Assembly (NCBI GenBank): GCA_030068525.1
Contig: JASJOS010000008.1
Span: 186,001-250,000, forward strand
Direction of reading: 5' to 3'
Origin: Xanthocytophaga flava
Lineage (GTDB): Bacteria; Bacteroidota; Bacteroidia; Cytophagales; 172606-1
DNA: 64,000 bases
Positions 9,527 to 17,763 of this stretch are shown piece by piece. A model generated the notes under the pieces. The model searched no databases. It was not told the DNA's origin and saw only the letters and a list, made by a program, of their open reading frames with translations. The first letter of the stretch is position 1, and the number at the start of each line of letters is the position of its first letter. The position numbers and the translations under genes were made by a program.

Positions 9527-9716
9527 GGCCTCGTAATTTTAGTTCTCTAAAGCTGTTTACATGAGTTTGCAATTGTAGGTTTTCATTCAGCCTGCAATTG
9601 CAAAAATGCTTAACAGACAAAGACTGGTTTTGCCACAAAGCGTGTTGTGGAATAAACGTTGATAATAACAAGGACTCGTAGCATATAAGAGGCCAGTCTT
9701 GGCCTCTTATATCTTT
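9527..9716 (+). ncRNA. probable structured small RNA, ~190 nt, identity unknown
   Basis: A 620-bp gap with no reading frame contains an ordered set of structures on the plus strand: a long hairpin (TTTGCAATTGTAGG, about 9573, pairing with CCTGCAATTGCAAA, about 9598) extended by CTGTT/AACAG; a second hairpin CCACAA-N6-TTGTGG near 9635-9652; and a terminator hairpin with T tail (9683-9716). A near-match -7 box TACTTTG (9519-9525) precedes it. Size and layout would suit a 6S-type RNA, but I could not build the closing stem, so I leave it unnamed. Confidence 0.4.
9683..9716 (+). terminator. terminator of the putative small RNA
   Basis: ATATAAGAGGCCA pairs with TTGGCCTCTTATAT around a GTC loop, followed by CTTTT. 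No coding gene ends here, so the terminator itself argues for an RNA transcript upstream. Confidence 0.75.
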
Positions 9717-9819
9717 TCAGATCATTTTGTAACTACCTGAAAAACTTCTCTAATACAAAGTTAGATATTGACTAACTTCAAACATTTACACGAAGTCTGA
9801 GTATAAAACCAATGCCTCA

Positions 9820-10539
9820 TTAAACTGGGTCGGGTCTGAATATAGCAGTAGCACCCATTGCCTTTAATTGGTTAACTATGTGTTTCAAGTGAGCCAAATA
9901 TCCTTCTTTGTATTCGATTTCTCCCTGTTTACTTACGACTAATGCCTGTTGAGGTGTTAGGTTCAACTGATCCTTGATGAATTGAATTAACTTCAGTTTA
10001 TCTTTTCCAATGTCTGTGATAATGACCTTTCCTTTAATCCATTCAGATTTGTCTGTTATTTGCAGTTCATTAATAGGTTCCTCAGCTTTTTCCAGATATT
10101 CTACATAGACCTCCTTCCAGAATTCATTAGTAAGATCACTATGTTCTTCAAGATATTTTACTGCTTGTTGTGAGTCAGCTTCTATATTCTTGATGATTGT
10201 CAGGAAATCAGAAAATTCTGATAATGTTTCTGCTACTTTTACAGGCATCCAGTTACCAGCTCCATGCCATGAGAAATAGACCGGAAATTCCTTGTCACCC
10301 TCTGAAAAGTCCACATAAAAAGGGTCATCAAAGTAGTTGGAACAGATTACATACCAGTTCTTGTCAAAATCCCCCTCATTAGGTCCTACTAAACTCTTAT
10401 GTGTGATAGCATCATACCTGTAGCCTGCCTGAAAATACTCAAACGTATCCGGTTTAGGATATTTTTGAGGAAGGCACATGTTTTCTACCAGAACTGACTC
10501 TTCTAAAAATTTCTTTACTAAGTTAGGTACAACTATCAT
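9820..10539 (-). CDS. SUKH (SMI1/KNR4)-like protein with L7/L12-like C-terminal domain
   Basis: A 239-aa cytoplasmic protein. Residues ~1-130 resemble the SMI1/KNR4 (SUKH) fold: the NWYVICSNYFDDPFYVDF strand and the FSWHGAGNWMPVKVAETL segment are typical. The C-terminal ~60 residues (GKDKLKLIQFIKDQLNLTPQQAL) resemble the ribosomal L7/L12 C-terminal fold, which recurs as an accessory domain in such proteins. SUKH proteins are frequent immunity proteins in contact-dependent toxin systems, but no toxin is adjacent. It lies 105 bp downstream of another SUKH-like gene on the same strand. Confidence 0.65.
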   Translation of the reverse strand: MIVVPNLVKKFLEESVLVENMCLPQKYPKPDTFEYFQAGYRYDAITHKSLVGPNEGDFDKNWYVICSNYFDDPFYVDFSEGDKEFPVYFSWHGAGNWMPVKVAETLSEFSDFLTIIKNIEADSQQAVKYLEEHSDLTNEFWKEVYVEYLEKAEEPINELQITDKSEWIKGKVIITDIGKDKLKLIQFIKDQLNLTPQQALVVSKQGEIEYKEGYLAHLKHIVNQLKAMGATAIFRPDPV

Positions 10540-10644
10540 CCGTATGGCTGGTTATTAAGTACTGTAATTTATGACTAAGAAATTTATTGAGGGGTGTATC
10601 TGTATTGTTTTCTTGGTAGTTTCTTTGTTACAGGGAAAATAAAA

Positions 10645-11271
10645 TTAGTATTCCAGGCGTTTTCTTATCAGTTCTATTAACTCTTCTTTGGTAAGGCAAG
10701 CATTTAAAAAATCCTCAAGACTACCTTCATTTGTTACTTGTGAAAAGAAAACTTCATGATCCGTTCCAAACAAGGTAGGATTTTCTGGATCAGGGTCTGA
10801 CAGGCAGATATAATAGCTATCAGGAAAACCATAACTATGCAATAAGGCTATAAAATCGGGTTCTGAAACATTTGTAAGCTTTACAATTTCACTTAGATCT
10901 ACATCATCTTCCTGAAACCAATCATTCCATTCAGTGAAATCATCCGTACCTTCTCTAAATGGGGTAAATAATTGCGGACTCCAGACCGCCTGCCCATGTC
11001 CTTCCTGTGTAATACGATAGTAATGATCAATTATTTTATCATAAAAAGCTTGCTTATTCTGTTGAAAAAGTTCCTGGTTTGCATCTATGAAGCTTCCAAT
11101 TCCTTTGATGGGCTCCGCTTCTTCTGCCTTTTGCCATGGAGTATCTATGGGGCGTTGGTATAGAACAGTATTAAAAGTAATTGACAAAATATCGTCCTTT
11201 AATGAATGACCTTTTATTCTTTCCGTATTCCCTCCCAATTGTTGTACACGGTTTATGATTTCCTGTTTCAC
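10645..11271 (-). CDS. probable SUKH (SMI1/KNR4)-like protein
   Basis: A 208-aa acidic soluble protein. The C-terminal half (SYYICLSDPDPENPTLFGTDHEVFFSQ then SLEDFLNACLTKEELIELI) matches the end of SUKH-fold proteins as I know them: a strand giving the conserved FGTDHE, then a terminal helix. The N-terminal ~90 residues are not recognised. It is first in a two-gene minus-strand pair with 9820-10539. The role is likely immunity or regulatory binding, by family analogy only. Confidence 0.5.
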   Translation of the reverse strand: MKQEIINRVQQLGGNTERIKGHSLKDDILSITFNTVLYQRPIDTPWQKAEEAEPIKGIGSFIDANQELFQQNKQAFYDKIIDHYYRITQEGHGQAVWSPQLFTPFREGTDDFTEWNDWFQEDDVDLSEIVKLTNVSEPDFIALLHSYGFPDSYYICLSDPDPENPTLFGTDHEVFFSQVTNEGSLEDFLNACLTKEELIELIRKRLEY

Positions 11272-11631
11272 TGGTTGCTAGCTGATTAACTAAAAAATAA
11301 CTACTAAAATATACCTTCACTGCTGTATAAAAGCAGTCTAAACAATTTCAATATATTCAAGAATTTCTTATGGAACAATTGCATTCCAAAATGAAATGTT
11401 TGTTACAAAGGAATATTGCTTAAATAAAATGAAACTAAAAATTAAATCAGCTTATTTCGCGGTTGGTGAGGTAGTATGCTATCAGGATGGAAGATATACA
11501 AGCAGACAATAAGATAAAATACATATAATTAAGAGATTGTCTACATTATTTTAAAGGCGACAAAGGGATATGTTGGCTTGTGACAGCCTATTTAAAATTG
11601 TACAAGGCAACTTCTTCAAATATCTACGGCT
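11272..11631. other. intergenic region between divergent genes
   Basis: 360 bp, AT-rich, between the SUKH-like gene and the helicase gene. I see no reading frame, hairpin or clear promoter box. Confidence 0.4.
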
Positions 11632-13737
11632 ATGATATTAGATCAGATTCATGAACTTATTCTCAGATTTATTGAAAATACAGACCAACCTATTTTCCTA
11701 ACTGGTAAGGCTGGTAGTGGCAAAACTACTTTTCTACATCACATCCGGGCAAATGTATCAAAAAGTATGGCAGTTGTCGCACCGACTGCTATTGCAGCTA
11801 TTAATGCAGGTGGGGTAACATTACATTCTTTCTTTCAAATTCCTTTTGGTCCGTTACTGCCTTCCAATCAGGAAAAAGCCTTTACTACAACTTCAATCAA
11901 ACAAATTAATCAGGAAAAGGCAAAATTATTAAAATGTCTGGACCTGCTTATTATTGATGAAATAAGTATGGTCAGAGCGGATATACTGGATTATATACAC
12001 TCTGTCCTTTGTCAGGTAAGAGGTTCAAATAGACCGTTTGGTGGTGTTCAACTATTAATGATAGGAGATCCCTATCAGTTACCACCTGTTTACCAGAATG
12101 ACTGGCCGGTATTGTCGTCGTTTTATGAAGGTCCCTATTTTTTTAATAGTCGTATTTTTAAACAATCTCCTTTTTTAACCTTTGAGTTAGACAAGGTATA
12201 TAGACAAAATAATCCGGCCTTTATTGAAATTCTCAATAGTATCCGAAGCGGGAATGTTTCTACCGATTTACTCGCCGTGTTGAATACTCGGTATTCTGCT
12301 ACACTCAATGCTGATCAGGTAAAAGACCACATTACTCTTTCTACACACAATAAACTGGTAAGTGATATTAACCAGATGCGATTGGAAGAATTAGAAGGGG
12401 AAGCACACATTTTTAAGGCAGTCATTACAGGAGATTTTCCCAGAGAAGCTTATCCAGCTGAGGAGGAGTTGGTGCTTAAAGAAGGAGCTCATGTTATGTT
12501 CATCAAAAATGACACTTCTGGGAAAAAGCAGTATTATAATGGTCGGTCTGGTCGTATTGCCCGTATTGAGCAGGGACGTATCTGGATAACTTTTCTGGAT
12601 GATGGTTCAGAATTTATTGTCAATCCGGAAATATGGCATAATGTGAAATATTCACTCTCAGAAACAGAAGGTAAAATTAATGAGTCTAACACTGGTTCAT
12701 TCACCCAGTTTCCTTTACGACTTTCATGGGCTATTACTATTCATAAAAGTCAGGGTCTAAGCTTTGAAAAGGCAGTCATAGATGTCAATTCTGCTTTTGC
12801 TCATGGGCAAACGTATGTGGCACTTAGCCGTTGCCGAAGTTTGGAAGGTCTCATTTTGAAAGATCCTGTTCGGCAGCAGAATATAATCTGTGATCCACTC
12901 ATTGTCCGTTTTATGAAGAAAGCGCTGGATGAAAAGCCGGATATGGATTTTTTAGATAAAGTTATCACTGAAACAGACAAGCAACAGTTGATCGACTTAT
13001 TTGATTTTTCACTTATAAGCCAATCCTTTAAACTGTTTCAAAGTATTTTAATTGAAAATGTTCTCTCTGAGAGTAAAGCAACAAATGCAAATAAAACTCT
13101 AAATCAGGAGGTTATACAGGTGGCTAACAAATTTGTCAAACAGGATTTGTCAATTCTACTTGCTGATCCCAGTTATGCTACTATTTGGCAGTCAGAAGTT
13201 ATTCTGAATCGCCTACGAAAAGCAGCAGCGTATTTCCTGGCAAAAGTTACTTTGTTAAGGCAAATAGTTCATGAGATGTATGCAGACCAGAGTCTGGACG
13301 AGCTTTCTTTGGATATATACCCGGTTGTGAATCACTTATTAGTTGCCCTGGATGAAAAGATAACAGCTTTTACTCACTTGCCAGTTGCATCCTCCTTTAA
13401 GAATATTTTGGATGCAGTAAAGCAGGTAGTTCTTACCTATCAACCTGTATCACATAACTCTGCACAAAAAACGCAGCCTAAGGAAGTCGAAATTACAAAT
13501 CCTGTCCTCTATGAACAATTGATTAGTTGGCGTAAAGAAATAGCATTACAACGAGATGTACCAGAATATACTATCCTGTCAGATTCAGTTTTACGAGAAA
13601 TTTCCAAGAAACTACCCCGATCATTAAGTCAGTTATCCCAAATAAAAAATTTTGGTCAGCTAAAGGCAACAGACTTTGGAAGCGAGCTGATACGTATGAT
13701 AGGAAGCTTTCTTGGTGAAAATGAATTATTTTTCTAA
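11632..13737 (+). CDS. PIF1-like superfamily 1 helicase/AAA ATPase with C-terminal HRDC domain
   Basis: A 701-aa protein expected to unwind DNA using ATP. Walker A is GKAGSGKTT (residues 25-33), Walker B LLIIDEISMVR, motif III GDPYQLPPV. The C-terminal SF1 motifs are WAITIHKSQGLSFEKAVID and YVALSRCRSLEGL. The last ~80 residues (LYEQLISWRKEIALQ, then PRSLSQLSQIKNFGQLK) form an HRDC domain, a nucleic-acid binding module more usual in RecQ. The middle region (~residues 430-600) is helical and less conserved. The gene is monocistronic. Probable roles are replication-fork or structured-DNA processing. Confidence 0.9.
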   Translation: MILDQIHELILRFIENTDQPIFLTGKAGSGKTTFLHHIRANVSKSMAVVAPTAIAAINAGGVTLHSFFQIPFGPLLPSNQEKAFTTTSIKQINQEKAKLLKCLDLLIIDEISMVRADILDYIHSVLCQVRGSNRPFGGVQLLMIGDPYQLPPVYQNDWPVLSSFYEGPYFFNSRIFKQSPFLTFELDKVYRQNNPAFIEILNSIRSGNVSTDLLAVLNTRYSATLNADQVKDHITLSTHNKLVSDINQMRLEELEGEAHIFKAVITGDFPREAYPAEEELVLKEGAHVMFIKNDTSGKKQYYNGRSGRIARIEQGRIWITFLDDGSEFIVNPEIWHNVKYSLSETEGKINESNTGSFTQFPLRLSWAITIHKSQGLSFEKAVIDVNSAFAHGQTYVALSRCRSLEGLILKDPVRQQNIICDPLIVRFMKKALDEKPDMDFLDKVITETDKQQLIDLFDFSLISQSFKLFQSILIENVLSESKATNANKTLNQEVIQVANKFVKQDLSILLADPSYATIWQSEVILNRLRKAAAYFLAKVTLLRQIVHEMYADQSLDELSLDIYPVVNHLLVALDEKITAFTHLPVASSFKNILDAVKQVVLTYQPVSHNSAQKTQPKEVEITNPVLYEQLISWRKEIALQRDVPEYTILSDSVLREISKKLPRSLSQLSQIKNFGQLKATDFGSELIRMIGSFLGENELFF

Positions 13738-13953
13738 AAGTTGTTTTAAAAGGTAGTGGAGAAAAACAAGCTGATAAGAAAAGAAAGTACTCAAAGAGGA
13801 TAAATATGGATTGTCCAGGAACAAACACACCTTACGGCTGAGTACTCACCAGAACAATTAGAAACAGAGAAAGTATATGTAGACAGACTTTTTCGCTAAA
13901 TAGTAAATAGCTGTACGGTAGATGTATAGCTTCCTCTGGTTCTGACGTATGTT

Positions 13954-14457
13954 TTACTTGGCAAATAATGTTGCCCCATCCCAATGCTCTACCGCTTTGC
14001 CATTTACTATACGCCACTGGTCAAACCAGGTAGTGGTGTAAGTCTTGCCAGGATCGTTTGGATTCTTTTCTTCTTTAACAAAGGCTACAGTTACCAGCTC
14101 TCCTTCTGCAACCACAGATACTACTTTACTTTTCATTTTGTCAGGTATAGGAGAGGGTTTCACCTTTAAAACGTTGGTGAAAAATTTCACAACTGCTTCT
14201 CTGCCATTAGCTGCATTCGGATTGTGCTGTATGTAATCTTCTGCGATGTATTTGTCTGCAAGCTCCCAATGATTACATTCCAACAGGTCTTTTACTATAT
14301 GATAGACGACCTGTTTGTTTTTGTGTAATCTGGTATCAGAACTGGTAAATAATTTTTCGGGATCGGCTGCACTGGTTACAGGAGTCTGTGCCTGCACCTG
14401 AAAAGCAGATAGTGATACCAAAAGGGATACAATAATGATGAAAGGTGTTAGTTTCAT
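13954..14457 (-). CDS. secreted SnoaL/NTF2-like protein
   Basis: A 167-aa protein with a clear signal peptide (LTPFIIIVSLLVSLSAFQVQAQ). The mature part has the SnoaL-like pattern: a helix with DLLECNHWELADKYIAEDYIQHNP, a loop, then FFTNVL and beta strands ending TTTWFDQWRIVNGKAVEHWDG. Polyketide-cyclase-like members are often annotated as hydrolases or dehydratases, but catalytic residues vary and no substrate is inferable. It is a single gene, and the ~216 bp between it and the helicase gene appear non-coding. Confidence 0.75.
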   Translation of the reverse strand: MKLTPFIIIVSLLVSLSAFQVQAQTPVTSAADPEKLFTSSDTRLHKNKQVVYHIVKDLLECNHWELADKYIAEDYIQHNPNAANGREAVVKFFTNVLKVKPSPIPDKMKSKVVSVVAEGELVTVAFVKEEKNPNDPGKTYTTTWFDQWRIVNGKAVEHWDGATLFAK

Positions 14458-14753
14458 GACTTTGAGAAGATTTGGGTTAAAGTGATTTATCCAGTATGGT
14501 GGTGAAATGTTTTGCCATTTAACTGATAAATATAGTTTGTAGTTTAGCAGCTAACAAGTCCATCAACGAAGATCCTTATAACTTATACCGAAGCTAAGTA
14601 TTCAAACCCAGCGAGTTATTTTTTCAACTCTTGAACAGGATCTGAAATGGATTTGTGGTGTGTAGAATATGGTTCTTCTGTCTGGATAACCTTGTTCTTT
14701 TCGTCCAGTAACTATTCTTGTTGCTAGCAGAAAAGAATAAGATTAAATCACGG

Positions 14754-16394
14754 TTAACTTATCTTCAATACATTCGCATAGGATAAATCAGGCTTTGATT
14801 CAGGAAAAATTATATGTGTCCCATCCTGATTTTGTTCAAATACAAGTTCTTCCGCTGTACCTATCAAAGTGATTTTTTGTATTTGTCTGAATGCAGAGGG
14901 TGTAAGACTTTTGAGTAAAGCTTTTCCTGTCTGAGGCCAACCCAGAAGAGTTGCATAGAGAATATCTCCTTTGATGGCAAAACGGATATCTTCACCAGTA
15001 AAAGGTTTACCTTTGCCCTCATTAAATCCCTGAGCATTGAGAGGTGCTGCCTGATCCATAGCAGGTCCTTCTCCAAAAATCTTCCAGGGTTTGGTTTGGT
15101 AAATAGATTCACTGTTCTTCTGCATCCATTGTCCTATCTCTTCTACTATTGCCCGTTCATCTGAGTCAATTGTACCGTCTCCACGAATAGGAACGCTTAA
15201 CAGAAGGTTGCCGTTTTTACTAACTACATCTATTAATGTATGGATAACTGTACGGGCACTTTTATAGCCATGCCTTTCATATAAAGATCTATCGTAATGC
15301 CATCCTCCAATACACGTATCAGTCTGCCAGCTAAAAGGCTCTATGGTATTGCTCTGACCTCTTTCTATATCCCAGACCATACACTGCCGTTGTTTTTCAT
15401 CAAGGATCTTCCCGTTGATAACTGCCTGCAAAGATCCTTTTTCGTGGATACTTTTGTTATATAGGTGCGCGGCAATTCGTAACCCAGCGTCACTGATAGG
15501 CCAAAGAGGCAAAACGGTGTCATCGAAATAAACCAGATCCGGAGAATAGTTATCAATCAGATCGATAGTTCTCAGAAAGAATTTTTCACAGTATGCTTTA
15601 TTCGGCACAGACACTCCATTTCCCCAATTCCATTGCTTATGGATTTGACCATTATCCAGACTGTTTACACTTAAAGGGTGATTCTGGGCATACAATTCCT
15701 GAGGGTCTAATCCTTGCCACCATTTTCCTTTTCCATCTTTAACAGAAAGCTTTCCATCATAGGGAATACCTTTATAGGGACCGGAGGTATCAGAACGCTG
15801 TGCCGTTTCAAACCAGCTCCAAGCATGGGCCGCATGGACGCTGACTCCAAAGTACAAGCCAGCTTTGCGGGCTGCCTTCTCCCATTCACCGATGATATCT
15901 CTCTTTGGACCAACTTTTAGTGAATTCCATGACTGATATTTACTTTTATACAAATCCAGATTATCATGGTGATTTGCCAGGGCAACAAAGTATTGTGCTC
16001 CTGCTTGTTTATATAACTTCATAAGCGCTTCAGGATCCCAATTTTCTGCTTTCCATTCATGAATTACATCCTTGAATCCAAACTTGGAAGGGTGTCCATA
16101 TTTTTCCAGATGAAATTTATATTTATGGGTACCTTCCATATACATTTCTCTTGCATACCAGTCTCCCGCTTCTGGTTGACATTGTGGACCCCAGTGAGCC
16201 CATATGCCAAACTTTGCATCGGTGTACCATTTGGGTACTTTGTATTGTTGCAGAGACTCCCAATTTGGTTTAAAAGGTCCTTTCCCAATAGAATCTTTTT
16301 GCGATAGATCCGTTGCTTTAACCTGAAGAGGCTGAGCCATTCCTATAAAGGGAACTATTCCTGACAGTTTTTTAATGACACTTCTTCGTTTCAT
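14754..16394 (-). CDS. alpha-L-fucosidase, GH29, exported
   Basis: A 546-aa GH29 enzyme that should release alpha-linked fucose from glycans. An N-terminal KRR plus hydrophobic stretch serves as a signal sequence, perhaps Tat-like. Family motifs: KFGIWAHWGPQ (residues 61-71), YFVALANHHDNLDLY (135-149) and SPDLVYFDDTVLP, where Asp 291 aligns with the nucleophile. A C-terminal beta-sandwich (~residues 440-546) follows. The gene is divergent from an AraC regulator at 16700, and the shared 305-bp region carries operator-like repeats, so fucose- or glycan-responsive control is likely. Confidence 0.92.
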   Translation of the reverse strand: MKRRSVIKKLSGIVPFIGMAQPLQVKATDLSQKDSIGKGPFKPNWESLQQYKVPKWYTDAKFGIWAHWGPQCQPEAGDWYAREMYMEGTHKYKFHLEKYGHPSKFGFKDVIHEWKAENWDPEALMKLYKQAGAQYFVALANHHDNLDLYKSKYQSWNSLKVGPKRDIIGEWEKAARKAGLYFGVSVHAAHAWSWFETAQRSDTSGPYKGIPYDGKLSVKDGKGKWWQGLDPQELYAQNHPLSVNSLDNGQIHKQWNWGNGVSVPNKAYCEKFFLRTIDLIDNYSPDLVYFDDTVLPLWPISDAGLRIAAHLYNKSIHEKGSLQAVINGKILDEKQRQCMVWDIERGQSNTIEPFSWQTDTCIGGWHYDRSLYERHGYKSARTVIHTLIDVVSKNGNLLLSVPIRGDGTIDSDERAIVEEIGQWMQKNSESIYQTKPWKIFGEGPAMDQAAPLNAQGFNEGKGKPFTGEDIRFAIKGDILYATLLGWPQTGKALLKSLTPSAFRQIQKITLIGTAEELVFEQNQDGTHIIFPESKPDLSYANVLKIS

Positions 16395-16438
16395 ATTACA
16401 GGTGATTAACTTCTTAACTATATAAACGATTTAATTAC

Positions 16439-16637
16439 TGTCCTACTATTCTCACATAATGATACTGTATTCTCTTGATCATACCAGAAATAGAGTCTGA
16501 CAGTAGGACAAGAAAAGTTTACCAAAAGGTGCGTCCTATGAATTGTTTGAGATAGGACATAAGACAACTTACTCTCACAAAGATAGATGGGGTTTGGTGC
16601 TTTCTGGTATACAAATAAGACATTACTATATACAAAT
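16439..16637. promoter_or_regulatory. operator-like repeats between the fucosidase and AraC genes
   Basis: The divergent region holds several ordered repeats. Two direct copies of TATACAAATnnGAC lie at 16608-16621 and 16629-16642, exactly 21 bp (two helical turns) apart, the typical arrangement of AraC-family half-sites. TGTCCTAC (16439-16446) faces GTAGGACA (16503-16510), and GTCCTAT (16533-16539) faces ATAGGAC (16552-16558). ATACCAGAAA (16481-16490) faces TTTCTGGTAT (16601-16610). The binding protein is inferred to be the adjacent regulator. Confidence 0.5.
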
Positions 16638-16699
16638 CCGACTTTCTACTTATCTTTACGAAACATGAGTCTGTTTCTAAAACTGTTTTTCTGTTACAA

Positions 16700-17563
16700 A
16701 TGACCTTGAAATCGAACTTTTCTTTACTAAATGCAGATTATGTCAAATTGAATAAAAACTGGAACTACCAAAATGTTATTAGTCCATTTTACAGATTGTA
16801 TCTGATAGATCAGGGAGAAGGGTCGGTTTTTAATGCATCAAAGGAATACACACTTGAGAGTGGGTATTTATATCTGATTCCCAGTTTTACAATTTGCAAT
16901 CATGTTTGTACAAACTATCTGAATCAGTATTATTTGCATTTTATTGAAGAGAGTGCTGACGGAACATCTTTATTCGACTCAAACCGCAAAATTTTTAAAA
17001 TTCCAGCGATTGACACAGATTATATCCTTTTTCAACGAATCCTAAAGCTGAATCCAAACCGGGGATTACAAAGTTCAGATAACCCAAAGGAATACGAAAA
17101 ACAACCTATTTTAAAAGGCTTTCAGGAAAAGAATCTGTTATTACCCTTATCTGCCTATGTTGAAACACAAGGAATACTTTTACAGTTTTTGGCTCGTTTT
17201 CTGGGATTAGAAAATTATCAGCCGACAAATGCTGCCAATATCCCATCAAAGATCCTTCAGACAATCCATTATATTCAGACACATCTGCAATTGCCACTAA
17301 CAGTGGAATATCTGGCCGAACAAGTAAGTCTTAATTCGGATTATTTCTCAAGATTATTTTATCAGTATACTGGTGAGAGACCTTTGCCATATATTCAGCA
17401 AAAGCGTATTGAAAGAGCTCAGTTTCTGCTTATAACTACAGATTTTCCCTTCTCTGAAATTGCTGCGGAGACCGGATTTGAAACTGTCCCCTATTTCTAT
17501 CGGATATTTAAAAAAATCACCTATCAAACACCTGGAGAATACAAAGCGAATCATCAATTTTAA
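16700..17563 (+). CDS. AraC-family transcriptional regulator
   Basis: A 287-aa regulator. The N-terminal ~150 residues form a cupin-like sensor (YRLYLIDQGEGSVFNASKEYTL, YLIPSF). The C-terminal ~100 residues carry the two AraC helix-turn-helix units (LTVEYLAEQVSLNSDYFSRLF; FSEIAAETGFETVPYFYRIFKK). It is divergent from the GH29 fucosidase, which is the natural target. Codons at 17221-17310, covering the start of the DNA-binding domain, exist again as an inverted copy 363 bp downstream; the gene itself is intact. I start at the ATG at 16700, directly before TLKSNFSLLNADYV. Confidence 0.88.
   Translation: MTLKSNFSLLNADYVKLNKNWNYQNVISPFYRLYLIDQGEGSVFNASKEYTLESGYLYLIPSFTICNHVCTNYLNQYYLHFIEESADGTSLFDSNRKIFKIPAIDTDYILFQRILKLNPNRGLQSSDNPKEYEKQPILKGFQEKNLLLPLSAYVETQGILLQFLARFLGLENYQPTNAANIPSKILQTIHYIQTHLQLPLTVEYLAEQVSLNSDYFSRLFYQYTGERPLPYIQQKRIERAQFLLITTDFPFSEIAAETGFETVPYFYRIFKKITYQTPGEYKANHQF
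17221..17310 (+). repeat. source copy of a 90-bp inverted duplication (inside AraC gene)
   Basis: These 90 bp of the AraC gene recur in inverted orientation at 17674-17763 with one mismatch (position 17750). They encode the linker and first helix of the DNA-binding domain. Confidence 0.95.
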
Positions 17564-17673
17564 AATCTATTGAATAAATAACCAGAAAAACACATTCCCA
17601 AGTTATGCAACGTGAGGTATATATTGGGAATGTGTTTGGGATAATATCAAAATTTATTCAGTATAGGGACAGG

Positions 17674-17763
17674 TATTCCACTGTTAGTGGCAATTGCAGA
17701 TGTGTCTGAATATAATGGATTGTCTGAAGGATCTTTGATGGGATATTGGTAGCATTTGTCGGC
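17674..17763 (-). repeat. inverted 90-bp copy at the break of a truncated hybrid kinase
   Basis: 89 of 90 bases match the reverse complement of 17221-17310. The copy ends exactly where recognisable kinase sequence begins (about 17764), so it marks the rearrangement junction that removed the kinase's 5' part. Confidence 0.95.

Noticed and set aside
17221..17763. Terminal inverted repeats of a small transposon
   Set aside because: One arm is coding sequence of an intact AraC gene and nothing between the arms resembles a transposase; a rearrangement duplication is simpler.
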